Shown: positions 41,304 to 55,422 of the stretch, piece after piece | Numbering within the stretch: the stretch's first letter is position 1 | How the letters are laid out: each line of letters opens with the position of its first letter | NCBI GenBank assembly: GCA_035765415.1 | Contig: DASTXR010000056.1 | Span: forward strand, 33,230 to 97,229 | DNA: 64,000 nucleotides | From: CADEED01 sp035765415 | GTDB lineage: Bacteria > Pseudomonadota > Gammaproteobacteria > Steroidobacterales > Steroidobacteraceae | Direction: 5' to 3' | Notes under the pieces: model-generated | The model's database searches: none | The model's input: the letters and a program-made list of their open reading frames with translations, nothing else | Told to the model about the DNA's origin: nothing | Program-made: the position numbers and the translations under genes

Positions 41304-42490
41304 GCGCGCGCCGGATCTGCATCGTCGGCCTCGATTCGTACGGCATGTTGTCGGGCGAGGAAAATCCGAAATACATCGGCGGCGAATCCATTCAGCACGT
41401 GTTGCTGGCGCGCGCATGGCGCGATCTCGGCCACGATGTATCGATGATCGTGCACGACGAAGGGCAGGGCGCGCGCCGCGTGCACGACGGCATCACCGCC
41501 ATCGCCGCGCATTCGCGCCAGGGCGGCGTGCCCGGGATGCGCTTCTTCCATCCGCGCGCCACGCGGCTGGTGTCGGCGATGATGGCCGCCGACGCGGACA
41601 TCTATTACCAGTCACCCGCGGGCGCTTACACCGGCATCACCGCATGGTTCTGCGGCGCCACCGGCCGGCGATTCATCTTTCGCGTGGCCTCCGACAGCGA
41701 TTGCGAAAAAGAGCACGGGCGCATCCAGTTCTGGCGCGATCGCAAGCTCTACAGCTACGGACTTCGGCGCGCGAGCCTGGTGGCGGCGCAAACCGATTTC
41801 CAGGCGCAGATGCTGCGCGAGAACCACGACATCGAGAGCGCCGTGGTCAACATGATGGTCGAGCCGCCGCGCCAGGGCGCGCCGGTCGGCAAGGACATCG
41901 ATGTTCTGTGGGTAAGTAATCTCCGCGCGCTCAAGCGGCCGGAGCTCGCGCTCGAGCTCGCCCGCCAGTTGCCGCAGGTGAAATTCTCGATTGCCGGCGG
42001 CCCGATGCCGGGCGGCGAGACATATTACGAGGACGTGCGCGCTGCAGCAGCACGTCTGCCGAACGTCACCATGCACGGGGCTGTGCGTTATGCGGATAGC
42101 GGAGCGTTGTTCGATCGCGCGAAAATATTTCTGAACACGTCGAGCATCGAGGGATTCCCTAATACTTTCCTGCAAGCGTGGATTCGCGGCGTTCCGGTGG
42201 TGTCGTTCTTCGATCCGGATTCGCTGGTGCAGCGCCTGCAGCTCGGCCACATCGCCAACTCGGTCGATGAAATGCGCGAAGCCATCCTCAGCCTGCTCGA
42301 AGACGAGTCCGCGCGAGCGCAGACGGGACGCCGCGCGCTCGAGTTCGCCTCTCGTGAATACACCACGGGCGTCGCGGCGCGTTACCTCGAACTACTGAAT
42401 CTGAATTCGCCACAGAAACGGCCTGGCGCCGTTTACTGGGCGAAACGGGGCGCGAACCAGCGCGTCAACCAGGGAGCCGATCTGCCATGA
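41300..42490 (+). CDS. Glycosyltransferase, GT4-like
   Basis: A 396-residue GT-B glycosyltransferase. The N-terminus reads RRICIVGLDSYGMLSGEENPKYIGGESIQHVLLARAWRDLGHDV, with a Gly-rich acceptor-site loop; the donor domain has DVLWVSNLRALKRPELALELARQLP, FSIAGGPMPGG and FLNTSSIEGFPNTFLQAWIRGVPVVSF, where the Glu in SSIEGFP is the GT4 catalytic-site residue. It is coupled on both sides by ATGA overlaps and is therefore tightly co-translated with the polymerase and the next transferase. The sugar donor is unknown. Confidence 0.9.
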   Translation: MSARRICIVGLDSYGMLSGEENPKYIGGESIQHVLLARAWRDLGHDVSMIVHDEGQGARRVHDGITAIAAHSRQGGVPGMRFFHPRATRLVSAMMAADADIYYQSPAGAYTGITAWFCGATGRRFIFRVASDSDCEKEHGRIQFWRDRKLYSYGLRRASLVAAQTDFQAQMLRENHDIESAVVNMMVEPPRQGAPVGKDIDVLWVSNLRALKRPELALELARQLPQVKFSIAGGPMPGGETYYEDVRAAAARLPNVTMHGAVRYADSGALFDRAKIFLNTSSIEGFPNTFLQAWIRGVPVVSFFDPDSLVQRLQLGHIANSVDEMREAILSLLEDESARAQTGRRALEFASREYTTGVAARYLELLNLNSPQKRPGAVYWAKRGANQRVNQGADLP

Positions 42491-43677
42491 ACAATCCAAC
42501 CTGCCTTGCACCGCCTATGAAGGAGCCGCTGTCACTCGTGACTGCGCGCGAGGCACACGCCGTGTCCACGCCGGCCTGCGACGTGCTGTTCGTGCTCAGC
42601 AGCCTTGCGGTAGGTGGCTCCGAGCGAAAGATCGCGCGCATGGCCAACCGGCTCAAGGAAGAGGGTGTGGCCGTGAACCTCGCCTGTCTCAATGCGCCGT
42701 ACACGCTCGAGTCGACGCTGCGGCGCGACGTGCCGCTGGCGAAGCTCGAGCGCCGCGGAAAGTTTTCGTTTGCCACGGTCCTGCGGCTGCGGCAGATGAT
42801 CCTGCGTGACCGGCCGGCGACGGTGATCGCGGTGAATCTTTACCAGGCGCTGTACGTCGCCTGCGCGACGGCGCTGCTGCCGCGCCGGCCGCGCATCGTT
42901 GCGCTGGTCAACACCTCCACCTTTCGCGGCCGCCATCTGCGCAAGCGGCTCTATCAGTTCGTGCTGGCGCGCTTCGATCTCGTGGTGCACGGGTCGCAGG
43001 CCCAAAGCCGGTTCTGGGATCCCGTGCATACATCCACGGTCATCTACAACGGCGTCGATTCCGCGCACTTCGATCCGATCGTGGCTTTCGAAGCCGCGAA
43101 ACGTCTGCGCGCATCGCTCGGCGTCAAACCCGGCGCACTGCTGCTCGGCAGCGTGGGCCGGCTGGCGCCCGAGAAGAACCATGAGGTGCTGCTCACCACC
43201 TTGCGACGCCTGCGGGTGGCGCGCGTGGATGCGCATCTCGTGATCGCCGGCAGCGGACCTCTGCGTGACCGGCTGCTGCGCCGCGCGGCGGAGCTCGAAA
43301 TTTCCGACCGCGTGAACCTCATCGGCGAGTTCGAAGACGTGCGGCCGGTGCTGGCGGCCATGGATGTGTTCGTGCTGCCCTCCGTCGCCGTGGAATCGTT
43401 TTCGAATGCCGCGCTCGAAGCCATGTCCATGGGCCGGCCGGTCATCCTGTCGGACATCGGTGGCGCGCGCGAAATGATCGACGACGGTGTCGAAGGTTAC
43501 GTGGTCTCGGCCACCGAGCTCAGCGCACGGCTGCCGGCCATCATCGCCGCTTTGTACTCCGACAGTCGCAAGCGCCAGGGCATGGGCGCCGCGGCCCGCG
43601 CTCGCGCCATCAGCCGGTTCTCGGTGTCCGGCATGGCGGCCGCCTATCGCGGCCTGCTGCAGGGGGAGGTGTCTTAA
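42487..43677 (+). CDS. Glycosyltransferase, GT4 family
   Basis: A 396-residue GT4 enzyme. Acceptor domain: CDVLFVLSSLAVGGSERKIARMANRL; linker: VIYNGVDSAHFDPIVAF; donor domain: LLLGSVGRLAPEKNHEVLLTTL, HLVIAGSGPLRDRLLRRA, and VFVLPSVAVESFSNAALEAMSMGRPVILS with the E(x7)E motif ESFSNAALE. It is followed immediately (no gap) by another GT4 gene, so these probably add consecutive sugars in the repeat unit. Confidence 0.93.
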   Translation: MNNPTCLAPPMKEPLSLVTAREAHAVSTPACDVLFVLSSLAVGGSERKIARMANRLKEEGVAVNLACLNAPYTLESTLRRDVPLAKLERRGKFSFATVLRLRQMILRDRPATVIAVNLYQALYVACATALLPRRPRIVALVNTSTFRGRHLRKRLYQFVLARFDLVVHGSQAQSRFWDPVHTSTVIYNGVDSAHFDPIVAFEAAKRLRASLGVKPGALLLGSVGRLAPEKNHEVLLTTLRRLRVARVDAHLVIAGSGPLRDRLLRRAAELEISDRVNLIGEFEDVRPVLAAMDVFVLPSVAVESFSNAALEAMSMGRPVILSDIGGAREMIDDGVEGYVVSATELSARLPAIIAALYSDSRKRQGMGAAARARAISRFSVSGMAAAYRGLLQGEVS

Positions 43678-44829
43678 ATGAGTGCCGATCCCACCACAGT
43701 CCTCCTGCCCAGGGTCGTGCCGCCGCGCGCACCGGCGCCGCGCGAAGCGCGAGTCAAGGTGTTGCAGATGGGGCCGGCGCTCGACGTGCGGGGCGGTATC
43801 AGCTCGGTCGAACAGCTCATCTGTGACTATCTACCGCCGTATGCCTCCATCCGCCACGTCGCCACCATGACCGAGGGGGCGAAGCTCACCAACGCCGTGG
43901 TGTTCGCGCGCGCGATATTCACGCTGGCGCGCACGCTCGACGGCATCGATCCGGCCATCGTGCACATCCACTTCGCGTCGCGCGGCAGCACGCTGCGCAA
44001 GATGATCCTCGCGAACATGGTGCTGCGCGCGCGGCGGCCGCTGATCCTGCACGCGCATGGCGCGGGTTTCGACCAGTTCCATCGCGGATTGCCGGCGCCG
44101 GTGCGCAGTTTCGTGAGCCGCACGCTGCAGCAGGCCAGCGTGCTGATCGCGCTGTCGAGCCAGTGGCGCGACTTCTACGTGCACGAATGCGAGGTGTCGC
44201 CGTCGCAAGTGGTGGTGCTGCCGAATCCGGTGCGTGTGCCCGCGCGCGTCACCGACCGCAGCGGTCGGGCCGAGGTGCAGTTCCTGCACCTGGGACGACT
44301 CGGTCGCCGCAAAGGCGGCTACGACCTCATGAACGCATTCGCCGCATTGCCGGAGTCCCTGCGCGCGCGTGCGCGCCTGGTGCTCGCCGGCGATGGCGAT
44401 GTCGAGGGCATGCGAAAACTCGCCGCGCCCTTCGGCGACCGCGTGCGCGTGTTGTCGTGGATCGACGCCAACGAGCGCGACCGGTTGCTCGCGGAAAGCG
44501 ATGTCTTCGTATTGCCGTCGTATGCCGAGGGTGTCCCGATGTCGCTGCTCGAGGCGATGGCGGCCGGGCTGCCCAGCATTACGACCCCGGTGGGCGGCAT
44601 CCCCGATGTGTTCAAGCACGGCGCCGAAGGAATGCTGGTCGCGCCCGGCGACGCGGCGCAGTTGCGCACAGCGATGTCCACCTACATCGGCGACGAGGCC
44701 GCGCGACTCGCGGCCGGCAGGCGCGCCTATGAAAGTGCGCGCGCCTTCGACGTCCACGCCTACGCGAGACGGCTCGCCGATATCTACCAGCGCATCGCAC
44801 CCGTTGCGGAATTGCGGGAGACCGCATGA
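43678..44829 (+). CDS. Glycosyltransferase, GT4 family
   Basis: A 383-residue GT4 enzyme. Acceptor domain: VKVLQMGPALDVRGGISSVEQLICDYLP and VHIHFASRGSTLRKMIL; donor domain: QFLHLGRLGRRKGGYDLMNAFAAL, ARLVLAGDGDVEGMRKLA and VFVLPSYAEGVPMSLLEAMAAGLPSITT (E(x7)E as EGVPMSLLE), then PVGGIPDVFKHGAEGMLVAPGD. Its ATG directly follows the preceding stop codon. Its own stop overlaps the PaaK-like gene by 4 bases. Confidence 0.93.
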   Translation: MSADPTTVLLPRVVPPRAPAPREARVKVLQMGPALDVRGGISSVEQLICDYLPPYASIRHVATMTEGAKLTNAVVFARAIFTLARTLDGIDPAIVHIHFASRGSTLRKMILANMVLRARRPLILHAHGAGFDQFHRGLPAPVRSFVSRTLQQASVLIALSSQWRDFYVHECEVSPSQVVVLPNPVRVPARVTDRSGRAEVQFLHLGRLGRRKGGYDLMNAFAALPESLRARARLVLAGDGDVEGMRKLAAPFGDRVRVLSWIDANERDRLLAESDVFVLPSYAEGVPMSLLEAMAAGLPSITTPVGGIPDVFKHGAEGMLVAPGDAAQLRTAMSTYIGDEAARLAAGRRAYESARAFDVHAYARRLADIYQRIAPVAELRETA

Positions 44830-46211
44830 ACGCAGTTTCGTCCTTCGCGGGCTACATGAAAAAGCATGTGCTCGGGCAGACGCTCATCCGTCGCAATCCC
44901 TTCTATTACGACCGCTCTTCGGCCGTGCTCGCGCAAGGCGACGGCTGGGGTTACGAGCAGCGGCGCGCGTGGGAGGCGCGGCAGTTGCGGCAGACCCTGC
45001 AGCTTGCGAAACGCACCGACTACGGACGGACCGTGCGCGGCGGCGACGACCTTGCCAGCTGGCCTCTGCTCGACAAGGAATGCCTGCGCCACGGCTTGCA
45101 TTCATTCACCACCGGCCACAAGTGGTTTTCGGCGCCGGCGACCACCGGCGGCACCAGCGGCGTGCCGCTGAAAGTCGTGCGTTCGCTCGAAGCCATCGTG
45201 TTCGAGCAGGCGACCATCGACCGCGTGATCCAGTCGGTCGGCATCGACGCGCGCACGGCGCGCACCGCCGTGCTGCGCGGTGACAACCCGCGCGACATCG
45301 AGGTGTCGCCCAATCCCGATTGCGAGGTGATCAACGCCGGGCGCATCATGACCATGAGCGCGAACGCCGTGACGCACACCAGCGTCGAGTTCATCGCCAG
45401 CTCGCTCGAATCGTTCGGCCCGCAATTGCTGTGTGCCTATCCGAGCGCGCTCGAAACCCTGGCGCGTTACCTGCGCGACCACGGACGTACGCTGTCCATT
45501 CCCGCGGTCGTCACTTCATCGGAAGTCTTCCGGCCGGAAGCGTGGCTGCTCGTGCAAAAGATGCTCGGCTGCCGCCTGGCGGATTACTACGGTCAGGCGG
45601 AGCGCATTGCCTTCGCGAGCGCCAATGCGCCGGGCGAGTACCGGTTCCAGCATGGCTACTCGCACGTCGAGTTCATTCCCTACGACGGCCAGAGCATGCC
45701 GCGCGACAGCCAGTTCCGGCTGTACGAGATCGTCGGCACTTCATTCTGGAACAACCTGCTGCCCATCGTGCGATATCGAACCGGCGATCTCGTGCGGCTG
45801 CCGGCGAACTGGGGCGAACGCGAGCTCGAAGAGCTGTCCCTGGGACTGCGCACGTTCCCCGGTGTGCTCGGCCGGCAGCAGGAGCTCATGGTGTGCCCGC
45901 AGGCGGTGCGCGTTACCGGCATCGGCTGCGTTCCTCGCGACGTGCGCAACGTGATCCGCTTCCAGGTCGTGCAGGAGGATATCGGTGACGCGCGCATCAT
46001 GGTGCTGCCCACCGAGGACTTTTCCGCGGAAGATGCGGAGCTGCTGCTCGCGAACGCGCGCGCGCGAATTCCCGCGGACGTGAACGTGAGCGTGGAGATC
46101 GCGGCGCGGCTGGAACGCACGCCGCGCGGCAAGACGCCGCTCATCGTGCATCGTCCGGCCGTCCACGACGCACTGCGCCGGCATGGCGTCGAGCCGCTGT
46201 TCACGCGGTGA
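44826..46211 (+). CDS. PaaK/CapK-like adenylate-forming protein in the EPS operon
   Basis: A 461-residue protein of the phenylacetate-CoA ligase-like superfamily. The AMP-binding P-loop is TTGGTSGVPL (106-115); the YRTGDLVRLP (about 325) and DYYGQAERIAFAS motifs are present, and the C-terminal domain ends with RTPRGKTPLIVH, including the hinge/lysine region. Such CapK/PaaK relatives occur in many capsule and EPS loci but their substrates are mostly unknown; they may activate an acyl group for polymer decoration (inference). Coupled by overlap to the GT4 gene upstream and 3 bases before the heparinase gene. Confidence 0.85.
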   Translation: MNAVSSFAGYMKKHVLGQTLIRRNPFYYDRSSAVLAQGDGWGYEQRRAWEARQLRQTLQLAKRTDYGRTVRGGDDLASWPLLDKECLRHGLHSFTTGHKWFSAPATTGGTSGVPLKVVRSLEAIVFEQATIDRVIQSVGIDARTARTAVLRGDNPRDIEVSPNPDCEVINAGRIMTMSANAVTHTSVEFIASSLESFGPQLLCAYPSALETLARYLRDHGRTLSIPAVVTSSEVFRPEAWLLVQKMLGCRLADYYGQAERIAFASANAPGEYRFQHGYSHVEFIPYDGQSMPRDSQFRLYEIVGTSFWNNLLPIVRYRTGDLVRLPANWGERELEELSLGLRTFPGVLGRQQELMVCPQAVRVTGIGCVPRDVRNVIRFQVVQEDIGDARIMVLPTEDFSAEDAELLLANARARIPADVNVSVEIAARLERTPRGKTPLIVHRPAVHDALRRHGVEPLFTR

Positions 46212-46214
46212 TGC

Positions 46215-48209
46215 ATGCAGCAACCTGGTTGGTATCTGCGGCGTCTTCGGGTGATGTCGGGCGCCGAGGTGGCGCACCGGGTGGCGCGCCGTCTTCGCGT
46301 TCTGTCGCAGAAGTTCACGGCGCATGAAACACCGCCGGCCGACCTGTCGGCTCGCGACCTGCGCTTCCTGCCGCCGTGCATCGCCATCGCGCCCGAGCAC
46401 CTGACTACCGCGGCCGAGCGCATTCTTTCGGGCAAGTACAGTTTCTTCGACCTCGTGGATTGCGAGCTCGGCGATCCGCCGCAGTGGAATCGCGATCCGC
46501 TGACCCAGCGCGCCGCCGGCAATCGCCGCGCCAGCGCCATCGACTATCGCGACGAGCGCGAGGTCGGCAACATCAAGTACCTCTGGGAGCCGAACCGGCA
46601 CCTGCACCTGCCGGTGCTCGCGCAGGCCTATTCGCTGACCGGCGAGGCGCGCTACCTGCTCGCCATCCAGGCGCAGATCGATTCCTGGATACAGCAATGC
46701 CCGGAAGGCTGGGGGCCCAACTGGATCAGCCCGCTCGAGCTCGGCATCCGCCTCATCAACTGGAGCATCACCTGGCAGCTGGTCGGTGGCCTGCGTTCGA
46801 AGATGTTCGCCAGCGCAGAGGGCGCGGCTTTCCGCGACCGCTGGCTGGATTCCATCTACCGGCAGACCCGCATGATCGCCGGCAACCTGTCGCGATTCTC
46901 CTCGGCCAACAACCACCTCATCGGCGAAGCGGCCGGCGTCTACGTGGCGGCTTCCACGTGGCCGTTCTGGCCGCAGATGAGCGCGTGGGGCGAGCGATGC
47001 CGCGCGGTTCTGGAAGAAGAGTGTCACCGGCAGAATGCCCCCGATGGCGGCAACCGCGAACAGGCGTTTGCCTACCAGACCTTCGTGCTCGATTTCCTGC
47101 TGCTCGCGGGGCTCGCGGCCCGCGCGCGCGGCGAGGAATTCTCGCCGGTCTACTGGCGGCGTATCGAGGTGATGATCGACTTCCTGGCGTCCATGACCAG
47201 CATGGCCGGACAGTTGCCCATGATCGGCGACGCCGACGATGGCCTGGTGGTGAGCCTCGCCACCGAGCCGGGTTTCTCGGCGCATGCGTCGCTGATCGCC
47301 ACCGGCGCGGTGTTGTTCGGTCGCGCGGATCTCGCCGCCAAGGCGGGCGCCCTCGATGGCAAGACCGTCACCTTGTTAGGCGTCGACGCCGTGCGCCGGC
47401 TGGGCACACTCAAGCAGCGCGGCCGCCAGGGCTTTCGCCCCCGGCTGCAGTTTTCCGAGTCGGGTTATTACCTCATGGGCGCGGCCTTCAACACGCCCGA
47501 TGAGGTGCGCTTGATCGCGGACGCCGGCCCCCTCGGCTATCTCAGCCTGGCGGCGCACGGACACGCGGATGCGCTGTCATTCGTGCTCAACATCGGCGAC
47601 CGCGAAATCCTCATCGATCCGGGCACCTACGCGTATCACACGGACCCGGCGTGGCGGCGTTACTTCCGCAGCACGCTGGCGCACAACACCGTGGGCATCG
47701 ATGACCAGGATCAATCGGTCCAGGCCGGCAATTTCATGTGGACGGATCATGCGCAGGCGCGCTGCATCGAGTTCGAGGTGGGTGCCGACCGGCAGCGTTT
47801 CGTCGGCGAGCACTACGGCTACCAGCGCCTCGCGGATCCCGTGGTCCACCGGCGCGAGATCGTCTGCGACACGCGGCGCCAGGTGATCGAAGTCACCGAC
47901 ATGATCCGGTGCGACGGCGAGCATCGCGCGCGCCGCTCCTGGCATTTCGCCGAAAGCTGCCAGGTCGAGAAGGTCGGGAACGGGCTGAAGGTCTCGTCCG
48001 GACTCACGCAGGTATTCTTCGAAGCCGCCGAGGACCTCGAGAGCGCGCAGCTGGTGCACGGCGGAAGCGCGACCCAGGGCGGGTGGGTGTCGCGCAGCTT
48101 CGGGCGCAAGCAGCCGAGCACGAGCGTGCACTGGTATTCGCGCGTCGCAGGTGTCACTGTGCTGCGCACGCGGATTTCCTACACGAGGGCGCGCGACGTT
48201 GGCCACTGA
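46215..48209 (+). CDS. Heparinase II/III-family alginate lyase-like protein
   Basis: A 664-residue protein with the two-domain heparinase II/III layout. The N-terminal alpha/alpha toroid shows WEPNRHLHLPVLAQAYSLTGE, GWGPNWISPLELGIRLINW and SSANNHLIGEAAGVYVAAS with the substrate-binding Asn-His. The C-terminal beta-sandwich shows HGHADALSFVLNIGDREILIDPGTYAYH and RSTLAHNTVGIDDQDQSV. No clear signal peptide is visible at the N-terminus (MQQPGWYLRRLRVMSG), which is common for EPS-locus members and leaves location open. Proposed role: cleavage or editing of the uronate-containing polymer. Confidence 0.87.
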   Translation: MQQPGWYLRRLRVMSGAEVAHRVARRLRVLSQKFTAHETPPADLSARDLRFLPPCIAIAPEHLTTAAERILSGKYSFFDLVDCELGDPPQWNRDPLTQRAAGNRRASAIDYRDEREVGNIKYLWEPNRHLHLPVLAQAYSLTGEARYLLAIQAQIDSWIQQCPEGWGPNWISPLELGIRLINWSITWQLVGGLRSKMFASAEGAAFRDRWLDSIYRQTRMIAGNLSRFSSANNHLIGEAAGVYVAASTWPFWPQMSAWGERCRAVLEEECHRQNAPDGGNREQAFAYQTFVLDFLLLAGLAARARGEEFSPVYWRRIEVMIDFLASMTSMAGQLPMIGDADDGLVVSLATEPGFSAHASLIATGAVLFGRADLAAKAGALDGKTVTLLGVDAVRRLGTLKQRGRQGFRPRLQFSESGYYLMGAAFNTPDEVRLIADAGPLGYLSLAAHGHADALSFVLNIGDREILIDPGTYAYHTDPAWRRYFRSTLAHNTVGIDDQDQSVQAGNFMWTDHAQARCIEFEVGADRQRFVGEHYGYQRLADPVVHRREIVCDTRRQVIEVTDMIRCDGEHRARRSWHFAESCQVEKVGNGLKVSSGLTQVFFEAAEDLESAQLVHGGSATQGGWVSRSFGRKQPSTSVHWYSRVAGVTVLRTRISYTRARDVGH

Positions 48210-50346
48210 GCCCATCATTTCCGACGTCGAATTGCACCAGGTCGTGACGGCGGACGTCCCGAGCGGTGAGCGCACACACGTGCTGCGGCAGGACGACTGC
48301 TTCGGTCTCTTCAACGAAATCGGCGACATCGATGCCGAGACGCGCAGCGAGGCTGGCCTGTACCGCGGCGGGGTCCGCCACCTCTCGCGTCTCACGCTGA
48401 CCATCGCCGGCATGCGGCCACTGCTGCTCGCCGCGACGCTGCGCGACGACAACGTGCTGCTCACGATGAACCTCACCAACGGAGACGTACGCGGCGAGGG
48501 CGGGCGCGTCGTGCTGCCGCGAGGCACCCTGCACATCACGCGCTCGCGCTACATCTGGGAAGGTGTCTGCTACGAGATGATCCGCGTGCGCAATTTCGCG
48601 TTGAGCACGGTCTCGGCGGAGCTCGTCATCCGCTTCGGTTCCGATTTCGAGAACATCGTCGACGTGCGGGCCCAGCGCCGCGTCGATGCGGCCCGCTCGC
48701 GCTTCGAGCGCGTCGAACGCGACAGCGTGACGCAGGGTTGCCTCGGCGCCGACGACGTCGTGCGCGAGACCGTGGTCGATTGCCACACCGGGCCGGAAGC
48801 CATTTCCGCCGACAGCCTGCGATACCGGCTGCAGATCGGCAGCCGCGGCGAAAAGACGATTTCGCTCGCCATCGGCTGCCGTTCGGCCGATCACCCCATC
48901 CAGATCGCCACGTTCACGCGGTCGCTGGCCGCGGCCGAGGAAATGGCGCGCGGCGGCGGCCGGCCTCCCTGCCAGGTGCAGTCCACCGACGGTCCGTTCA
49001 ACGGCTGGGTGCGTCGCGCGGCCGCCGACATCGGCATGATGCTGACGGCCACGCCGCAGGGTCGCGTGCCCGCCGCGGGTCTGCCGTGGCTCGACGCCAT
49101 GTTCGGACGCGATGCCATCATCACCGCGCTCGAGACCTTGTGGCTGTGGCCGGAGATCGCGCGCAGCGTGTTGCTGCACCTTGCCGCCACGCAGTGCGCC
49201 GACAGCTCCGCGGGCAACGGCGCGGAGGCCGGGAAAATTCTCAACGAGTCGCGCAGCGGCGGCATCTCCACCGACTATTACGGCGTCGACACCACGCCGC
49301 TCTTCGTCATGCTGGCGGGCGCGTACTACAAGCGGACCGCCGACCTCGAACTGATGGGCGAGCTTTGGCCGTCGATCACCGCGGCGCTGCGCTGGATCGA
49401 CGTATACGGCGACGTCGATGGTGACGGTTTCATCGAAACCCGCCCGAGAGGCGCAGGCCCTGCCCAGCATGGCTGGAAGAGCTCTCCCGACGCGGTATTC
49501 CACGCCGATGGTCGGCTGGCCCATGGGCCGCTGGCGCTGTGCGAAGTGCAGGGTTATGTCTACGGGGCCCGGCTCGGCGCCGCGCGCATCGCCCGCTCGC
49601 TCGGTGAAGCCCCGCGGGCCATCGCGCTGGTCGAAGCGGCACAGGCGCTGCAGTCGCGCTTCAACACCGCGTTCTGGTGCGCGGACATTGAAACCTACGC
49701 GCTCGCGCTCGACGGCGACAAACAACCATGCCGCGTGCGCACCTCGAACCCCGGGCACTGCCTGTTCGCCGGCATCGCGCATGCCGAGCGCGCGCGGCAG
49801 ATCATCGCCGGGCTCGGCGACGAGCATTTCTTCTCGGGCTGGGGCGTGCGCTCGGTGGGCGAGAGCGAGCTGCGCTACAACCCCATGTCCTATCACAACG
49901 GCTCCATCTGGCCGCACGACAATGCGCTGATCGCGGCCGGCGCCGCGAGCTACGACGACAAGGCCTTTGCATTGCGCATCCTCAACGCGCAGTTCGAAGC
50001 CGCGCGGCATTTCGACCTGTTGCGCCTGCCGGAGCTGTTCTGCGGTTTCCGGCGCAAGGGACGCGAGGCGCCCCTGCAATTTCCCGTCGCCTGTTCGCCC
50101 CAGTCGGCGTCCGCGGGCGCCACGTTCCTGTTGCTCCAGAGCGTGCTCGGCATCGGCATCGACGCGCTCGATCGCCAGATCGTCCTGGCCCATCCCGTCG
50201 TCCCCGATGGATTCGACGAGATCTGCGTGAAGAACCTCGAGGTGCAGGACGCGTCGGTGGACTTCACCGTGCGGCGACATGGCGGGTCGGTGAGCGTCAG
50301 CGTGGAAAGGAGAGAAGGTAAGGTGGACCTGGTCATCCGGAGCTGA
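48199..50346 (+). CDS. GDE/amylo-alpha-1,6-glucosidase-like glycosidase
   Basis: A 715-residue protein with a glycogen-debranching N-terminal-type beta domain (VLRQDDCFGLFNEIGDID, GLYRGGVRHLSRLTLTIAG) and a C-terminal (alpha/alpha)6 barrel. Key segments are PWLDAMFGRDAIITALETLWL, the typical acidic patch DGDGFIETRPRG, and NPMSYHNGSIWPHDNALIAAG. Members hydrolyse alpha-1,6 or other alpha-glucosidic linkages, but many in EPS loci have no tested substrate. Two starts are possible: TTG at 48199 (cgaggg upstream, 11-base overlap with the heparinase gene) or GTG at 48151. It is the last gene of the polysaccharide locus. Confidence 0.85.
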   Translation: MATEPIISDVELHQVVTADVPSGERTHVLRQDDCFGLFNEIGDIDAETRSEAGLYRGGVRHLSRLTLTIAGMRPLLLAATLRDDNVLLTMNLTNGDVRGEGGRVVLPRGTLHITRSRYIWEGVCYEMIRVRNFALSTVSAELVIRFGSDFENIVDVRAQRRVDAARSRFERVERDSVTQGCLGADDVVRETVVDCHTGPEAISADSLRYRLQIGSRGEKTISLAIGCRSADHPIQIATFTRSLAAAEEMARGGGRPPCQVQSTDGPFNGWVRRAAADIGMMLTATPQGRVPAAGLPWLDAMFGRDAIITALETLWLWPEIARSVLLHLAATQCADSSAGNGAEAGKILNESRSGGISTDYYGVDTTPLFVMLAGAYYKRTADLELMGELWPSITAALRWIDVYGDVDGDGFIETRPRGAGPAQHGWKSSPDAVFHADGRLAHGPLALCEVQGYVYGARLGAARIARSLGEAPRAIALVEAAQALQSRFNTAFWCADIETYALALDGDKQPCRVRTSNPGHCLFAGIAHAERARQIIAGLGDEHFFSGWGVRSVGESELRYNPMSYHNGSIWPHDNALIAAGAASYDDKAFALRILNAQFEAARHFDLLRLPELFCGFRRKGREAPLQFPVACSPQSASAGATFLLLQSVLGIGIDALDRQIVLAHPVVPDGFDEICVKNLEVQDASVDFTVRRHGGSVSVSVERREGKVDLVIRS

Positions 50347-50400
50347 TCGGCCGGCGCGCCTAACAATTGGTTTCGAGATCCGTGCACGGTCTGGTGTAAG

Positions 50401-50425
50401 GCCCGTCCTACACTAGTGTGCGGAG
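50401..50425. promoter_or_regulatory. Palindromic operator-like site upstream of the hybrid kinase genes
   Basis: A perfect 10-bp palindrome acactagtgt (50410-50419) sits in ctacactagtgtgc. Upstream, ggtgtaagg and cctacac around cccgt form an imperfect dyad. The region 50347-50481 holds the promoter of the kinase pair, so the palindrome could bind a dimeric regulator. No matching second site was found nearby. Confidence 0.35.
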
Positions 50426-50481
50426 CAGTCCCGCATGGACGCCATTTAGACTCTGACGCACACGCAGGAACCCGGGCAAAC

Positions 50482-55418
<4,937 letters not shown>

Positions 55419-55422
<4 letters not shown>

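Noticed and set aside
28951..50346. PEP-CTERM/exosortase (XrtA) type EPS locus
   Set aside because: The exporter and barrel look similar to those loci, but no exosortase gene and no PEP-CTERM tail are present; the Ig/Fn3 protein ends in VATKSI.
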